A stretch of 63,154 bases of DNA from Actinomycetes bacterium (GTDB lineage Bacteria > Actinomycetota > Acidimicrobiia > Acidimicrobiales > Palsa-688), in NCBI GenBank assembly GCA_021808665.1, contig JAKBBA010000024.1, positions 1-63,154 on the forward strand, in the 5' to 3' direction. The notes under the pieces are model-generated. The model was not told the origin of the DNA, did not search any database, and saw only the letters and a program-made list of their open reading frames with translations. The translations under genes were made by a program, and so were the position numbers. Shown piece by piece: positions 15,799-24,875 of the stretch. Each line of letters starts with the position of its first letter. The stretch's first letter is position 1.

Positions 15799-16767
15799 TT
15801 ACCAGGCGTAGTCCTCGGGGGCGGGCCGGTGGCCCGGAAAGATCGCGTCGAGTGCCTTGAGGGTCTCGTCGTTCAAAGTGATCTCCAAGGACCGCAAAGA
15901 TCCGTCGAAGTGGTCCATAGTGCGGGGGCCTACGATAGGCGCCGTCACGCCTGGCCTGCTCAAAAGCCAGGCCAACGCCACGCTGGACGGTTCCTCGCCT
16001 AGGGAGTCGCAGAGGTCCTCGTAGGCCTCGAGCTGTGATCGCAGGTCGTCGCTAGCGTCGGCCCAACGCTGGTTGCGCCGGCTGCCTTCGCGATGCTTCT
16101 TGACCACGCCTCCGAGAAGACCGCCTTGCAGCGGCGACCAGGGGATGACGCCGAGACCGAAGTCCGCTGCGGCCGGCAGCACCTCAAGCTCGATATGGCG
16201 GGCTAGCAGGTTGTAGAGGGACTGCTCGCTTACCAAGCCCATGAAGTTGCGCTCGCGTGCCACCCCCTGTGCTTTGGCGATGTGCCAACCAGCGAAGTTA
16301 GACGATCCGACGTAGAGGATCTTTCCCTGGTTGCGGAGCACGTCCATGGCCTCCCAGATTTCATCCCACGGGGTGCGCCGGTCGATGTGGTGCATCTGGT
16401 ACAAGTCGATGTAGTCGGTCTGCAAGCGGCGAAGCGAAGCATCGCACGCCCTTCGAATGTTGAGAGCCGACAGCCTTCCCTCGTTGGGCCAGTCGCCCAT
16501 CTCGCCGTACAGCTTGGTCGCCAGGACCGTCCGGTCGCGACGGCCGCCACCCTGAGCGAACCAGCGTCCGACGATCTCCTCGGTCGCTCCGCGACCTTTC
16601 GAGCGCCCGTACACGTTCGCCGTGTCGAAGAAGTTGACGCCTACCTCGTGCGCCCTGTCCATGATCGCGAAGGATTCCGCCTCGTCGGTCTCAGGTCCGA
16701 AGTTCATAGTTCCCAGGCAGATCCGACTAACTCGAAGGCCGGTGCGCCCCAGGTGTGTGAAGTTCAT
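15799..16767 (-). CDS. Aldo/keto reductase
   Basis: About 322 residues from ATG 16767 (MNFTHLGRTGLRVSRICLGTM); an upstream GTG at 16797 is possible. The (beta/alpha)8 reductase tetrad is present: Asp48 and Tyr53 in FFDTANVYG, Lys85 in LATKLYG, His in LYQMHHID. NADPH-binding residues sit near the C-terminus (SRPGVTAPIVGPR). It reduces aldehydes or ketones; the substrate is unknown. It lies 55 bases after arsC on the same strand and is probably the last gene of the cadI-acr3-arsC transcript. Confidence 0.85.
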   Translation of the reverse strand: MNFTHLGRTGLRVSRICLGTMNFGPETDEAESFAIMDRAHEVGVNFFDTANVYGRSKGRGATEEIVGRWFAQGGGRRDRTVLATKLYGEMGDWPNEGRLSALNIRRACDASLRRLQTDYIDLYQMHHIDRRTPWDEIWEAMDVLRNQGKILYVGSSNFAGWHIAKAQGVARERNFMGLVSEQSLYNLLARHIELEVLPAAADFGLGVIPWSPLQGGLLGGVVKKHREGSRRNQRWADASDDLRSQLEAYEDLCDSLGEEPSSVALAWLLSRPGVTAPIVGPRTMDHFDGSLRSLEITLNDETLKALDAIFPGHRPAPEDYAW

Positions 16768-16821
16768 AACCCGCAACCTACCGGAACGATGAGGCACTGA
16801 GTGCGCTGCGGGCCGGCGGTG

Positions 16822-17247
16822 CTACCCGGCGTGAGGAACTAGTTCTCCAAGGAGGGTCCGTACCCTGGCGTCTATGTCGTCGATGATCGGCCGGACCTCC
16901 TCGACGGGCAGCCCGGCGGGGTCCTTCAACTCCCAGTCGAGGTAGCGCTTGCCAGGGTAGAACGGACAGGTGTCCCCGCAACCCATTGTCACCACCACGT
17001 CAGCAGATCGGGCGGCTGCGTCGGTGAGCGGCTTGGGGAACTCCCGGGAAGCGTCAAGCCCGCGTTCCTCTAGGACAGCGACGACCGACGGGTTGAGCTC
17101 GCTGCCGGGTTCCGAGCCGGCCGATCGGACGTCGACACGTCCCGCTGCGTAATGGTCGAGGAGGACTTTCGCAGCGAGGCTTCTTCCGGCGTTGTGGGTG
17201 CAAACGAAAAGCACCACCGGTCTGGGTGGCGAAGATACGTCGTTCAT
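16822..17247 (-). CDS. arsC: Arsenate reductase, low-molecular-weight phosphatase type
   Basis: 141 residues from ATG 17247. The phosphatase loop CTHNAGR (Cys16 to Arg22, CX5R) is the arsenate-binding site, followed by SLAAK. The block TMGCGDTCPFYPGKRYLDWELKDPAG supplies two further cysteines, as in actinobacterial ArsC proteins that pass electrons from thioredoxin or mycothiol. It converts As(V) to As(III) for export. Its start overlaps the acr3 stop by four bases (ATGA), so translation is coupled to the exporter gene. Confidence 0.9.
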   Translation of the reverse strand: MNDVSSPPRPVVLFVCTHNAGRSLAAKVLLDHYAAGRVDVRSAGSEPGSELNPSVVAVLEERGLDASREFPKPLTDAAARSADVVVTMGCGDTCPFYPGKRYLDWELKDPAGLPVEEVRPIIDDIDARVRTLLGELVPHAG

Positions 17248-18365
17248 CGTGGGCCTCCTGGTGCTAAGCGCTGCGGTGTGTCGTAGAAGCGCCTCCGTGC
17301 CCACAGAGCCACGTAGACCAGCGAGACCAGAACCGGAACCTCGATCAGTGGTCCGACGACGCCGGCGAGAGCTTCGCCGCTGGTCACGCCGAACACGCCG
17401 ATAGCAACCGCGATAGCCAACTCGAAGTTGTTGCCGGCGGCGGTGAACGCGAGCGTGGCGGTCCGTTCGTATCCGAGGCCGAGGCTCCGGCCAACGAAGA
17501 AGCCGCCGAACCACATGATCGCAAAATAGGCGAGGAGTGGAAGCGCGATGCGTGCAACGTCGCCGGGGCGGGAGGTGATCGTATGGCCCTGAAGAGCGAA
17601 GAGGATGACGATCGTGTAGAGCAGTCCGTACAGGGCGAACGGGCCGAGCCGTGGCAGCAACACGGTCTCGTACCACACCCGTCCCTTGGTCTTCTCGCCG
17701 ACGAGGCGTGTGAGAAAGCCTGCGAGCAGGGGAACGCCGAGGAATATCGCAACCGTCTCTGCGATCCTGGCGATCGACAGGTGCAGCCCAACCGTCGAAA
17801 GTCCGAGCCAGCCGGGGAGCACCTGTAGGTAGAAGTATCCCAGGACGGAGAACATCAGGATCTGAAATAGGGAGTTCAACGCTACCAGGACCGCCGCCGC
17901 CTCCCGATCTCCGCACGACAGGTCGTTCCAGATGAGAACCATCGCTATGCAGCGGGCGAGTCCGACGATGATCAGCCCGGTGCGGTAGGTCGGCTCGCCT
18001 GGCAGAGTTAGCCAGGCGAGAGCGAACATGACCGCAGGGCCGACGAGCCAGTTGAGGATCAAGGAACTGATCAGCATCCGCCTGTCCCGGGTGACCGAGT
18101 CGAGATGTCCGTAACGGACCTTGGCCAATACGGGGTACATCATCACCAGAAGCCCTATGAAGATCGGCAGCGAGGTACCCGAGGTCACCTGTATGGCGTT
18201 CAGGTGCTTGTTGAGGCTGGGTATCGCCCGCCCGAGGCCGATACCCAGCGCCATCGCCAAGAGGATCCACACGGGAAGGAAGCGGTCCAGGAACGACAAC
18301 CTGGCTATGACATTCACCTCGGACGCCGCGGTATCGGTGTTAGGCGCTGCGACAGCGTTAGCCAC
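17244..18365 (-). CDS. acr3: Arsenite efflux transporter Acr3
   Basis: 373 residues with about ten membrane helices. The Acr3 signature GLARCIAMVLIWNDLSCGD contains the conserved helix-4 cysteine needed for As(III) transport. Other family blocks are LPIFIGLLVMMYPVLAKVRY and AGNNFELAIAVAIGVFG. It exports As(OH)3 using the proton gradient. It lies 42 bases after cadI and overlaps arsC. The arsB name is sometimes used for such genes, but this is the Acr3 (BASS-type) and not the ArsB family. Confidence 0.9.
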   Translation of the reverse strand: MANAVAAPNTDTAASEVNVIARLSFLDRFLPVWILLAMALGIGLGRAIPSLNKHLNAIQVTSGTSLPIFIGLLVMMYPVLAKVRYGHLDSVTRDRRMLISSLILNWLVGPAVMFALAWLTLPGEPTYRTGLIIVGLARCIAMVLIWNDLSCGDREAAAVLVALNSLFQILMFSVLGYFYLQVLPGWLGLSTVGLHLSIARIAETVAIFLGVPLLAGFLTRLVGEKTKGRVWYETVLLPRLGPFALYGLLYTIVILFALQGHTITSRPGDVARIALPLLAYFAIMWFGGFFVGRSLGLGYERTATLAFTAAGNNFELAIAVAIGVFGVTSGEALAGVVGPLIEVPVLVSLVYVALWARRRFYDTPQRLAPGGPR

Positions 18366-18407
18366 CTTGTTTGCCGATTCTCCCGAGGGCTGGCGAGTCA
18401 GCCGACG

Positions 18408-18875
18408 TCATGATCCCGTGAGAGTGGACAAGATGACCGGCTCGGGACGCGAGGAGCAGCACGCTGACTGGCCCGGCTCGGCACTTCGCAGCGCCCCGGC
18501 GGGCGTGTCCGCATCCCCTGTTACGGTGTAGATTTCCCAGGGCTCGCCTCCAGGCCCGTCCACCCAGACCTTGTCCTGTACGGCATAGCAGCATGCCGTC
18601 TGCTCTTCGACGAGCGTAGGCAAGCCTTCCCCTGCGAGGCGGGCCGAAGCTGCGGCTACCTCCTGCGTGCTGGCCACCTCCACGCCGAGATGGTTGAGCG
18701 ATCCCGGCGTCTGGTTCGGATCCTCGATCAAGACCAGTTTCAAGGGCGGATCACTTATGGCGAAGTTGGCGTAACCCGGCCGGACCTTCGCCGGATGTGC
18801 AGCAAAGAGCTTCGAGTAGAAAGCTATAGCCTCGTCTAGGTCGGCGACGTTCAAAGCAAGCTGGACGCGTGACAC
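18408..18875 (-). CDS. cadI: ArsI/CadI-family VOC metalloprotein
   Basis: 155 residues from GTG 18875, chosen because GGAGG lies six bases upstream and homology begins at SRVQLALNV. It is close to mycobacterial CadI and related to ArsI C-As lyases: His62 (LNHLG), Cys95-Cys96 (TACCYAVQDK) and Glu114 (PWEIY) match the metal and thiol positions of ArsI. The first ArsI ligand His5 is Gln here, as in CadI-type proteins. A C-terminal SACCSS adds another Cys pair. It may demethylate trivalent organoarsenicals or bind metal. It heads the operon with acr3 and arsC. Confidence 0.85.
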   Translation of the reverse strand: MSRVQLALNVADLDEAIAFYSKLFAAHPAKVRPGYANFAISDPPLKLVLIEDPNQTPGSLNHLGVEVASTQEVAAASARLAGEGLPTLVEEQTACCYAVQDKVWVDGPGGEPWEIYTVTGDADTPAGALRSAEPGQSACCSSRPEPVILSTLTGS

Positions 18876-18894
18876 GGGTAACCTCCGGATAGTA

Positions 18895-18945
18895 TCGACA
18901 TCTATCGATGTGTTGATTCTTGTCGATGTAATCATGTTTGTCAAT
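18895..18945. promoter_or_regulatory. Divergent cadI/arsR control region with ArsR-type operator
   Basis: The 80-base gap between cadI and arsR holds ACATC-TATC-GATGT (18898-18911), a perfect 5-base inverted repeat, and TCGATGT repeated at 18905 and 18923 (18 bases apart). It is AT-rich and shared by both promoters, as expected for ArsR control of both directions. Confidence 0.6.
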
Positions 18946-18955
18946 GGGAGATTAG

Positions 18956-19315
18956 GTGGCTGAACCCAGCTCTGTGGAACCGCTTATAGAAGATGAAGCC
19001 GGCCCGGCCTGCTGTCCTTCCGTGCTGTCGGCTCCTCTGGAAGCGGTCGAGGCGGCGGAGCTGGCTCGGGGCTTCAGCGCCATCGGCGATCCGGTTCGGC
19101 TCAGGGTTCTCTCGATGCTCGCAGCGGCGCCGCAAGGAGAGATCTGCGTGTGTGATTTCGTCATACCCCTAGCCAAGAGCCAGGGAACCGTGTCCCACCA
19201 CCTGAAGATTCTCAGCGAAGCCGGCTTGGTGCACGGCGACAGGCGCGGCAAATGGGTCTGGTACTCGTTGGACCGTGACCGGCTGGCCGCATTGCGGGGC
19301 GCCCTCGGATCCTAA
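18956..19315 (+). CDS. arsR: ArsR arsenic-responsive repressor
   Basis: 119 residues from GTG 18956. Winged helix: FSAIGDPVRLRVLSMLA, then GEICVCDFVIPLAKSQGTVSHHLKILSEAGLV. The As(III)-binding CxC (Cys64, Cys66) lies in the first DNA-binding helix, as in classical ArsR. A further CC pair at residues 19-20 could add a third thiolate. It should repress the divergent cadI-acr3-arsC operon and itself until As(III) binds. Its stop lies two bases from the end of the converging TorD-like gene. Confidence 0.9.
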   Translation: MAEPSSVEPLIEDEAGPACCPSVLSAPLEAVEAAELARGFSAIGDPVRLRVLSMLAAAPQGEICVCDFVIPLAKSQGTVSHHLKILSEAGLVHGDRRGKWVWYSLDRDRLAALRGALGS

Positions 19316-19317
19316 GG

Positions 19318-20250
19318 TCAGTGCTCGCGGTTGGTCCCTGCGACCATTTCGAGGACCGTAGCGGTGTGAGCGGCACGGCTCGCCCACCACTCGGCGATGA
19401 GCCGTCCGGGTCCTGGGTTTCCGTCCGGGCCGAACGAGGCGGCAGTATGCCAGGACTCCCATAGCCGCGCATGCTCGGCCATCCACGAGAGGGTGCCACC
19501 AGGGTCCTGTTCGAGCATCGAGCGAAGAGCGAAGCGCCTCTCGCCCCGGCGTAACCCGACGCCTACGCGCTTCGCCGCCGAAGACAGGTCACTGAAAGTG
19601 ACGATGAACCCGCTTCTGACCGTGGCGGTAAGGGTGTCAAGAAGATCGTCGAGCGACGGGTCGGCGCTGAGCGGAGCCGGAGCCTCACCGAGTACGGACG
19701 GAAGGACCGACGGCGGCTCGCTCAACGACGTTTCGCGCTTCAGCGCTGCGTCGAGCAGGGCCGCCCAAGCCTTGGCCGGGGATCCGTCGGGTGGACCTGC
19801 GGCGAGCGCACCGAGATACGAAGGGCACCACGTCCAAAGGTGTTCCCAGAGGATCACTCTCATCGCATGCCCGAGGCGCTCTGAGGCTGCCCCCGTCGTG
19901 CAGCGGGGGATGCTTTCACCCAGATGGGCATACAGTGCCAGAAGAGCCCCCAGATGATCGGGCTCATCCGGTGGTGCCAGCCCCATGGCTCTCCAAATAC
20001 CCGCAGCTGCGTCGGCTACAGTCCCGCCGAGACCACCTTCGCCGCCGAGGTACACCGACGCGTGGGGCGGAAGGTCCAGCACGAACACGTTCGTGTGCTC
20101 GTAGCGCTCCCAGCGGGGGAGTCCGAGGGCATCGCAAGAGGATTCGCACGCCGGTGGGCCCTCCATGGCGATAGAACCGAGAGCTCGCAGCAACTCCCAG
20201 CGTCCGTCGTCTTGCGCTGCCGGCGCTTCGATCTGCGATCCGGCGATCAC
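19318..20250 (-). CDS. TorD/NarJ-like chaperone for the molybdoenzyme
   Basis: About 310 residues from GTG 20250, overlapping the stop of the oxidoreductase gene by GTGA. The all-helical core (GALLALYAHLGESIPRCT...MRVILWEHLWTWCPSYLGAL) fits the TorD/DmsD/NarJ family, which folds and inserts cofactor into molybdenum enzymes. At 310 residues it is longer than usual (about 200). The N-terminal 100 residues (DDGRWELLRALGSIAME..., WERYEHTNVFVLDLPPHASVYLGGEGG) resemble TorD-like fusions seen next to DMSO-reductase-type genes. The last gene of a four-gene operon. Confidence 0.75.
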   Translation of the reverse strand: MIAGSQIEAPAAQDDGRWELLRALGSIAMEGPPACESSCDALGLPRWERYEHTNVFVLDLPPHASVYLGGEGGLGGTVADAAAGIWRAMGLAPPDEPDHLGALLALYAHLGESIPRCTTGAASERLGHAMRVILWEHLWTWCPSYLGALAAGPPDGSPAKAWAALLDAALKRETSLSEPPSVLPSVLGEAPAPLSADPSLDDLLDTLTATVRSGFIVTFSDLSSAAKRVGVGLRRGERRFALRSMLEQDPGGTLSWMAEHARLWESWHTAASFGPDGNPGPGRLIAEWWASRAAHTATVLEMVAGTNREH

Positions 20251-23237
20251 GACCCGTTCGACGCTGAATCGTTGAACGACAGAGCGAAAGTTTCCGCTGT
20301 CGGCTTCAGCGGGCGCATCAGCCAGGCTGGCCGTCTGGTTCCGTCGGGGGAGAAGCTGCCGGCCGGCCTGGTCATGGCCAGCCACTGCTTGTAGACCTCG
20401 CGTGCTTTGGTGGTGTCGACGGTGACGTCGCCGTGGCGGTCCCCCGGCTTGGCGGGAGTAACCCGAACCGCCTGATGCCAGCAGTGCATCCCCGAGATCG
20501 GATCTGGGTGGACGGGCATGGTGAGGTTCTGGTGCACGCCGGTGTCGGACCACCAGATGCGCATCGTGTCGGGATCGTCGGATTGGTAAGGCTTGACCTG
20601 CTCTCGCTGGCGTAGGTCCCAGTCGTCCCCGTTGTGGGCCAACTCGACGGTGGCCATCATCCCGCCTGAGCGCACCTGGTCGTGTCCCAGCAGCTTCCAA
20701 CGGCCCATGTGGTGGCTGCACGCGACGACTCCCGGCCTGATCCCCTCCGTGATCCACGCCTTCGCCACGAAATACCCGATGTGGGTGCTTACCCGTACCA
20801 GGTCGCCTGTAGCCGACACGCCCAGCCGGGCAGCGTCGGAAGGATTTATCCACACCGGGTTGGTATGCGATAGCTCGTCGAGCCACTTGGAGTTGGCGGA
20901 GCGGGTGTGGATCTGAGTCGGGAGCCTGAATGTGGACAGGAGCACCATCTCCCCGTCCGCGAGGTTGTCAGGGTGCACGTGGGACTTGATGTAGCCGGGC
21001 ACGGCGTGCTCCGGCCAGCCCCAGCCGGCGATCGTCGAAGAGTAGAACTCCAGACGTCCGGAGGGGGTGGGAAGCCCACGCCTGACCGTCCCGTCGACCA
21101 TCACGCCGACAGGCCGCCGGCCCGCCTCGTCCGCGGCCGGTGCTCCCATGGGAACGATGTTCGAGTCGGCTGGTTTCGGCGTCGCGGTGTAAACCCGCCC
21201 GAACGGCCCGACTGAAACGTCGACGAGCTCCTGGTCGGGTACTGCCTCCGAGTAGCGCGCTCCGAGTCCGGCGGATATCTCGAACGCGCCGTAGCGTCGC
21301 ATGTAGCCGAGAGGTGTCAGGCCTTCGGCTGCGGCAGCTTCGGGCAGGCCCGGGACGGAGTTCTCGAACATCCAGCCGTAGTACTCGTCGACTGTCAGTT
21401 TCGCGCCCGGCTTGGCTTTGGACTCGTGGTACTGGCGGATACCCAGGGTCCCGTCGGGGTCGATACGCCAGGAGAGCTCGATGTAGAACTCGTTCTCCTC
21501 CCAGACTTCGCCTGGGTTGACCTGGCGGGTGTCGGTAACGGTCTCGCCGAGCCGTTCACGCGCAGCGCGCAGCACCGGCTGGCGGAAGCCGACCCACTGG
21601 CCGTCGTACTGCTCGTAGGAGTGCGTGTCGTGGCGTTCCGACGCGTGACCCATCGGCAGGACCCAGTCGGCGAAGTAAGCGGACTCGTTCCAGGTGGGAG
21701 TTAGTGCTACGTAGCACCCAACCTTGTCGGGGTCGGTCAGCACCTCCATCCACGACATCCCGTCGGGGTTCGTCCAGACCGGGTTGTACACCCGGCTGAA
21801 ATAGGTGTCGAGACGTCCGCGGCCGTCTTTTAAAAAGTGCGGCAGAAGGAAGCTCAGCTCGTTCTGCGCGAGCGGGTACTCGACGGGCCAGGACAACTCT
21901 TGCCACACGTGGGGGTGGGGCGGGGTGTGAATGGGCTTGGGAACAAACTTGTTGTAGGCGTTGGGGAACGTCCCGCCGGGCGTAGCCACCGCCCCGAGGA
22001 GAGTCGCGATGAAGAACAGGGTCCGGCTCGCCTGCCATCCCCCGAGGTTCGCTGCGGCGGCGGAACGCCACGAGTGGCAGGAGAACGCGGTTCCAGCGCC
22101 GGCGACGACCTCGGCAACTTCGGCCAGTACTGCGGTGTCGACCCCCGACTCCGCCGACGCGTAGTCGAAGGTGAACTCGTCGTATAGGTCGCCTAGCGCG
22201 TCGCGGAAAGCCTCGAAGGTTTGCGGCCCGTCAGGTCGGCAGGCTGCCAGGTACTCCTCCCAGTTGTACCACTGGCGAATGAAGTCCCAGTTGGCGCGTC
22301 CCGTGGTGATGATGTGACGAGCAATAGCAAGGTTGATTGCCGCCTCGGAACCGGGACGGGGGGAGATCCAATAGTCGGCGTGCGTCGCAGTATTGGACAG
22401 GCGGACGTCGACGACGATCACCTTCGCTCCGCGTGCCCGGGCTTCGGTGATGCGCTGTGCGTGAGGGTTGAAGTAGTGGCCGGTCTCCAGATGCGCGCTG
22501 ATCAAGAAGATCACCTTGGCGTTGGCGTGGTCAGGGCTCGGCCTGTCGATCCCGGTCCAGAACTGGAAGCCGGTGCGCCCGCCGCTGGAGCACACGTTGG
22601 TGTGGCTGTTGTGCCCGTCGATTCCCCACGAGGCGAGAACTCTCTCGGTGAAACCGTCCTCGCCGGGACGGCCGATGTGGATCATGATCTCGTTGTGGCG
22701 GCCTTCTGCGATCGCGTTGCGGATCCGTGCGGCGATAGCGTCGAGCGCTTCGTCCCACGTGGCTCTCTCCCATTTACCCTCGCCGCGCTCGCCGGCGCGG
22801 TGCAGCGGGTAGAGGATGCGGTCGGGGTCTGTTACCTGGTTGATCGTCGACGGGCCCTTGGCGCAGTTCTTGCCCCGGGACCCGGGGTGGGCGGGATTAC
22901 CCTCGAACTTGCGCACCCGCAGCGTGTCACGGTCGACGTAGGCGAGCAGTCCGCAAGCCGACTCGCAGTTAAAGCAGGTGGTCGGCACGAGCATCGAGTG
23001 GCGCTCGACGCGCTTTGGCCACGCCCGAGAGTCGAGCTCCACCCAGTCGTCCCAGCGTTCGGGCGGCGGGAAGGCGGCGAGCATCGTCCCTGACGCCCCC
23101 TGGTAGAACTTCTCGCCTCTCGCTTCGGTCGCTGCCCTGGCCGCAGAGACCCGCCTGCCCAGGCTGGCTAGGTCGGCTGGCGGCCCGCTAGCGATCGATT
23201 CTTGGTTGTCGGAGTCGTTAGGGCCGGAGGATGGCAC
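20247..23237 (-). CDS. Molybdopterin oxidoreductase, DMSO reductase family, catalytic subunit
   Basis: 996 residues. A [4Fe-4S] site is formed by Cys88, Cys91, Cys95 and Cys125 (CFNCESAC ... GKNCAKG). Cys216 in TNVCSSGGR is the likely Mo ligand. The C-terminal dinucleotide-binding domain contains LSTFRLPTQIHTRSAN and WINPSDAARLGVSATGDLVRV. No twin-arginine signal is visible, so the enzyme should work in the cytoplasm, as SoeA-type sulfite dehydrogenases do. It lies between an Fe-S/NrfD subunit and a TorD-like chaperone, downstream of a persulfide-dioxygenase-like protein, pointing to sulfur chemistry (sulfite or polysulfide). Arsenite oxidase activity is an alternative because of the neighbouring ars genes. 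Confidence 0.8.
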   Translation of the reverse strand: MPSSGPNDSDNQESIASGPPADLASLGRRVSAARAATEARGEKFYQGASGTMLAAFPPPERWDDWVELDSRAWPKRVERHSMLVPTTCFNCESACGLLAYVDRDTLRVRKFEGNPAHPGSRGKNCAKGPSTINQVTDPDRILYPLHRAGERGEGKWERATWDEALDAIAARIRNAIAEGRHNEIMIHIGRPGEDGFTERVLASWGIDGHNSHTNVCSSGGRTGFQFWTGIDRPSPDHANAKVIFLISAHLETGHYFNPHAQRITEARARGAKVIVVDVRLSNTATHADYWISPRPGSEAAINLAIARHIITTGRANWDFIRQWYNWEEYLAACRPDGPQTFEAFRDALGDLYDEFTFDYASAESGVDTAVLAEVAEVVAGAGTAFSCHSWRSAAAANLGGWQASRTLFFIATLLGAVATPGGTFPNAYNKFVPKPIHTPPHPHVWQELSWPVEYPLAQNELSFLLPHFLKDGRGRLDTYFSRVYNPVWTNPDGMSWMEVLTDPDKVGCYVALTPTWNESAYFADWVLPMGHASERHDTHSYEQYDGQWVGFRQPVLRAARERLGETVTDTRQVNPGEVWEENEFYIELSWRIDPDGTLGIRQYHESKAKPGAKLTVDEYYGWMFENSVPGLPEAAAAEGLTPLGYMRRYGAFEISAGLGARYSEAVPDQELVDVSVGPFGRVYTATPKPADSNIVPMGAPAADEAGRRPVGVMVDGTVRRGLPTPSGRLEFYSSTIAGWGWPEHAVPGYIKSHVHPDNLADGEMVLLSTFRLPTQIHTRSANSKWLDELSHTNPVWINPSDAARLGVSATGDLVRVSTHIGYFVAKAWITEGIRPGVVACSHHMGRWKLLGHDQVRSGGMMATVELAHNGDDWDLRQREQVKPYQSDDPDTMRIWWSDTGVHQNLTMPVHPDPISGMHCWHQAVRVTPAKPGDRHGDVTVDTTKAREVYKQWLAMTRPAGSFSPDGTRRPAWLMRPLKPTAETFALSFNDSASNGS

Positions 23238-23273
23238 GATAAGAGGGTCCTCTGTCTTGTCTTTTCAGGTTGG

Positions 23274-24875
23274 TCAAGCGAGCGGGACGGACTGGGCGGC
23301 CTGCACGAAGGAGTGCTCGTAGGCGAGCAAGCCCACGAGCACGAACGGCAACGCCACGACGCCGATCCACGGGGCGGCTATGCCGACGGCGACCATCACC
23401 AGTCCCGGCCAGAAGAACTTCGCGAACCGTCCGTGGGTCATCTCCTCGGCGGCTAGGTGCGCGTGAGCCGTGGCGTGGGTGAGGGTGATCTCGCCAGCTA
23501 CGAACGCCACGTAGGCTCCTGCTGCCACGGCGACGGTCACTTCGAGTGCGCGAAGGGCAAGGTGCGGGCCGTAAGCGTCAGCGAAAGGCATCAACACCGC
23601 GGCGCCGACCATCGACGCCTGGACGGCAAGATGAGGGGGCAGAAGGGGACTCTGCCACAGGTCCCGGGCCTTCGCCTGAGCGAACAGGAAGGCCGTGTAG
23701 CAGGCGGTCCCGACGCCCCCTGCGAGGGCGAAACCGCCAACTATCCTCTCCGCGTTGTCAGCGGCACCCGTCGATAGCGCCCCGGTCCCGCCGAGGATCG
23801 CCATGAGCAGGAACAAGCTGGTCGCCGCTCCGTAGAAGCCGATTATGAAAGACCCCCGCACAAGCCACGACTTCCAGTGATGGCGGGTGAATATCAGATA
23901 GAAACGCTCGGGGTGCTTGAGATCCCAGATCAGCAGAATCCCGGTGAGGCCGAGGAAGCCCAGCGCGATCGAGGGTGCGGCGAAGCGCACCGTGGATGAC
24001 GAGAAGCTCAGGTCGCCCAGATAACCGAGGACGATGGCGATAGCCAGGACTCCCGACGCGATCCCCTTTGTCCAGGTGTAAAGGCTCACTCGCCAGCCCC
24101 ACGGAGCGTGATGAGGAACGTCGTAGGAGACGATCGCAGCAGCAGACGAGTTGTGCGCTGCGGGATGTCCCGACGTGACCAGTTGTGGATCCCTGGTGTC
24201 ACCCTGCGTGGCCCACGCGTAAAGTCCCCCCTCGGGCCGCTGCGCGGCGAGAGGATCGAGCGTGGACTGGTGCGCACCTTTGTAGAAGACGCCGGGCCGT
24301 GTCTTCTTCTCCGGCCGTCTCACAGCTACCGCTTCACGCTGGACGATCCGGGACACCTTCGACGACGGGTCATTGAGGTCCCCGACCAGGATCGCCTCGG
24401 TCGGGCAGACCGAAACGCAAGCAGGTTCGAGGCCGATCTCGAGGCGGTGAGCACAAAAGTTGCACTTCTCCGCCGAGTGGTCCTCGGGGTTGATGAAGAT
24501 CGCGTCGTAGGGGCAGGCGGCTATACAGGCTTTGCAGCCGATGCAGATGGACTTGTCGAAGTCGACGATCCCGTCCGCCCGCTTGTACATCGCCTGCGTC
24601 GGGCACGCCGTGACGCACGGGGCGTCGGAGCACTGGTTGCAGCGCGTCACCTGGAAGTTCCGCCGGACGTGAGGGAACGTACCGACCTCCACGGACTTCA
24701 CGTATGTCCTAGTCACCCCGACCGGTACGTCGTTCTCGCTCTTGCAGGCAGTGGTGCAAGCGTGGCAGCCGATGCAGCGGGTCTGGTCCAACACCTTCAC
24801 CCATCTCGGCGCGGTGGTAGGCGCGCCCGGAGGGCCGCTCGGACCTAACGGTTCGATCGCCTCAGTCACGCTCAC
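23274..24875 (-). CDS. Fusion of four-cluster ferredoxin subunit and NrfD-type membrane anchor
   Basis: About 533 residues from GTG 24875, which overlaps the upstream stop (GTGA). Residues 30-190 are an NrfC/DmsB-like electron-transfer subunit with four Cys motifs (CIGCHACTTAC, CNQCSDAPCVTAC, CIGCKACIAAC, CNFCAHR...CVSVC), enough for four [4Fe-4S] clusters. From about residue 255 come eight or more hydrophobic helices of the NrfD/PsrC type, which exchange electrons with quinone. The two parts are normally separate proteins; here they are one chain. No Tat signal precedes the Fe-S part, so it faces the cytoplasm with the catalytic subunit encoded next. Confidence 0.85.
   Translation of the reverse strand: MSVTEAIEPLGPSGPPGAPTTAPRWVKVLDQTRCIGCHACTTACKSENDVPVGVTRTYVKSVEVGTFPHVRRNFQVTRCNQCSDAPCVTACPTQAMYKRADGIVDFDKSICIGCKACIAACPYDAIFINPEDHSAEKCNFCAHRLEIGLEPACVSVCPTEAILVGDLNDPSSKVSRIVQREAVAVRRPEKKTRPGVFYKGAHQSTLDPLAAQRPEGGLYAWATQGDTRDPQLVTSGHPAAHNSSAAAIVSYDVPHHAPWGWRVSLYTWTKGIASGVLAIAIVLGYLGDLSFSSSTVRFAAPSIALGFLGLTGILLIWDLKHPERFYLIFTRHHWKSWLVRGSFIIGFYGAATSLFLLMAILGGTGALSTGAADNAERIVGGFALAGGVGTACYTAFLFAQAKARDLWQSPLLPPHLAVQASMVGAAVLMPFADAYGPHLALRALEVTVAVAAGAYVAFVAGEITLTHATAHAHLAAEEMTHGRFAKFFWPGLVMVAVGIAAPWIGVVALPFVLVGLLAYEHSFVQAAQSVPLA

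Noticed and set aside
17248..18270. Upstream extension of the arsC frame (about 340 codons)
   Set aside because: It is the out-of-frame shadow of acr3 on the same strand; arsC homology begins at ATG 17247.
20251..20886. Upstream extension of the TorD-like frame into the oxidoreductase gene
   Set aside because: It has an Arg/Pro-rich shadow composition and lies in another frame of the molybdoenzyme; the GTG at 20250 is a better start.
22221..23093. 290-codon plus-strand frame
   Set aside because: It is antisense to the molybdoenzyme and shows no domain.
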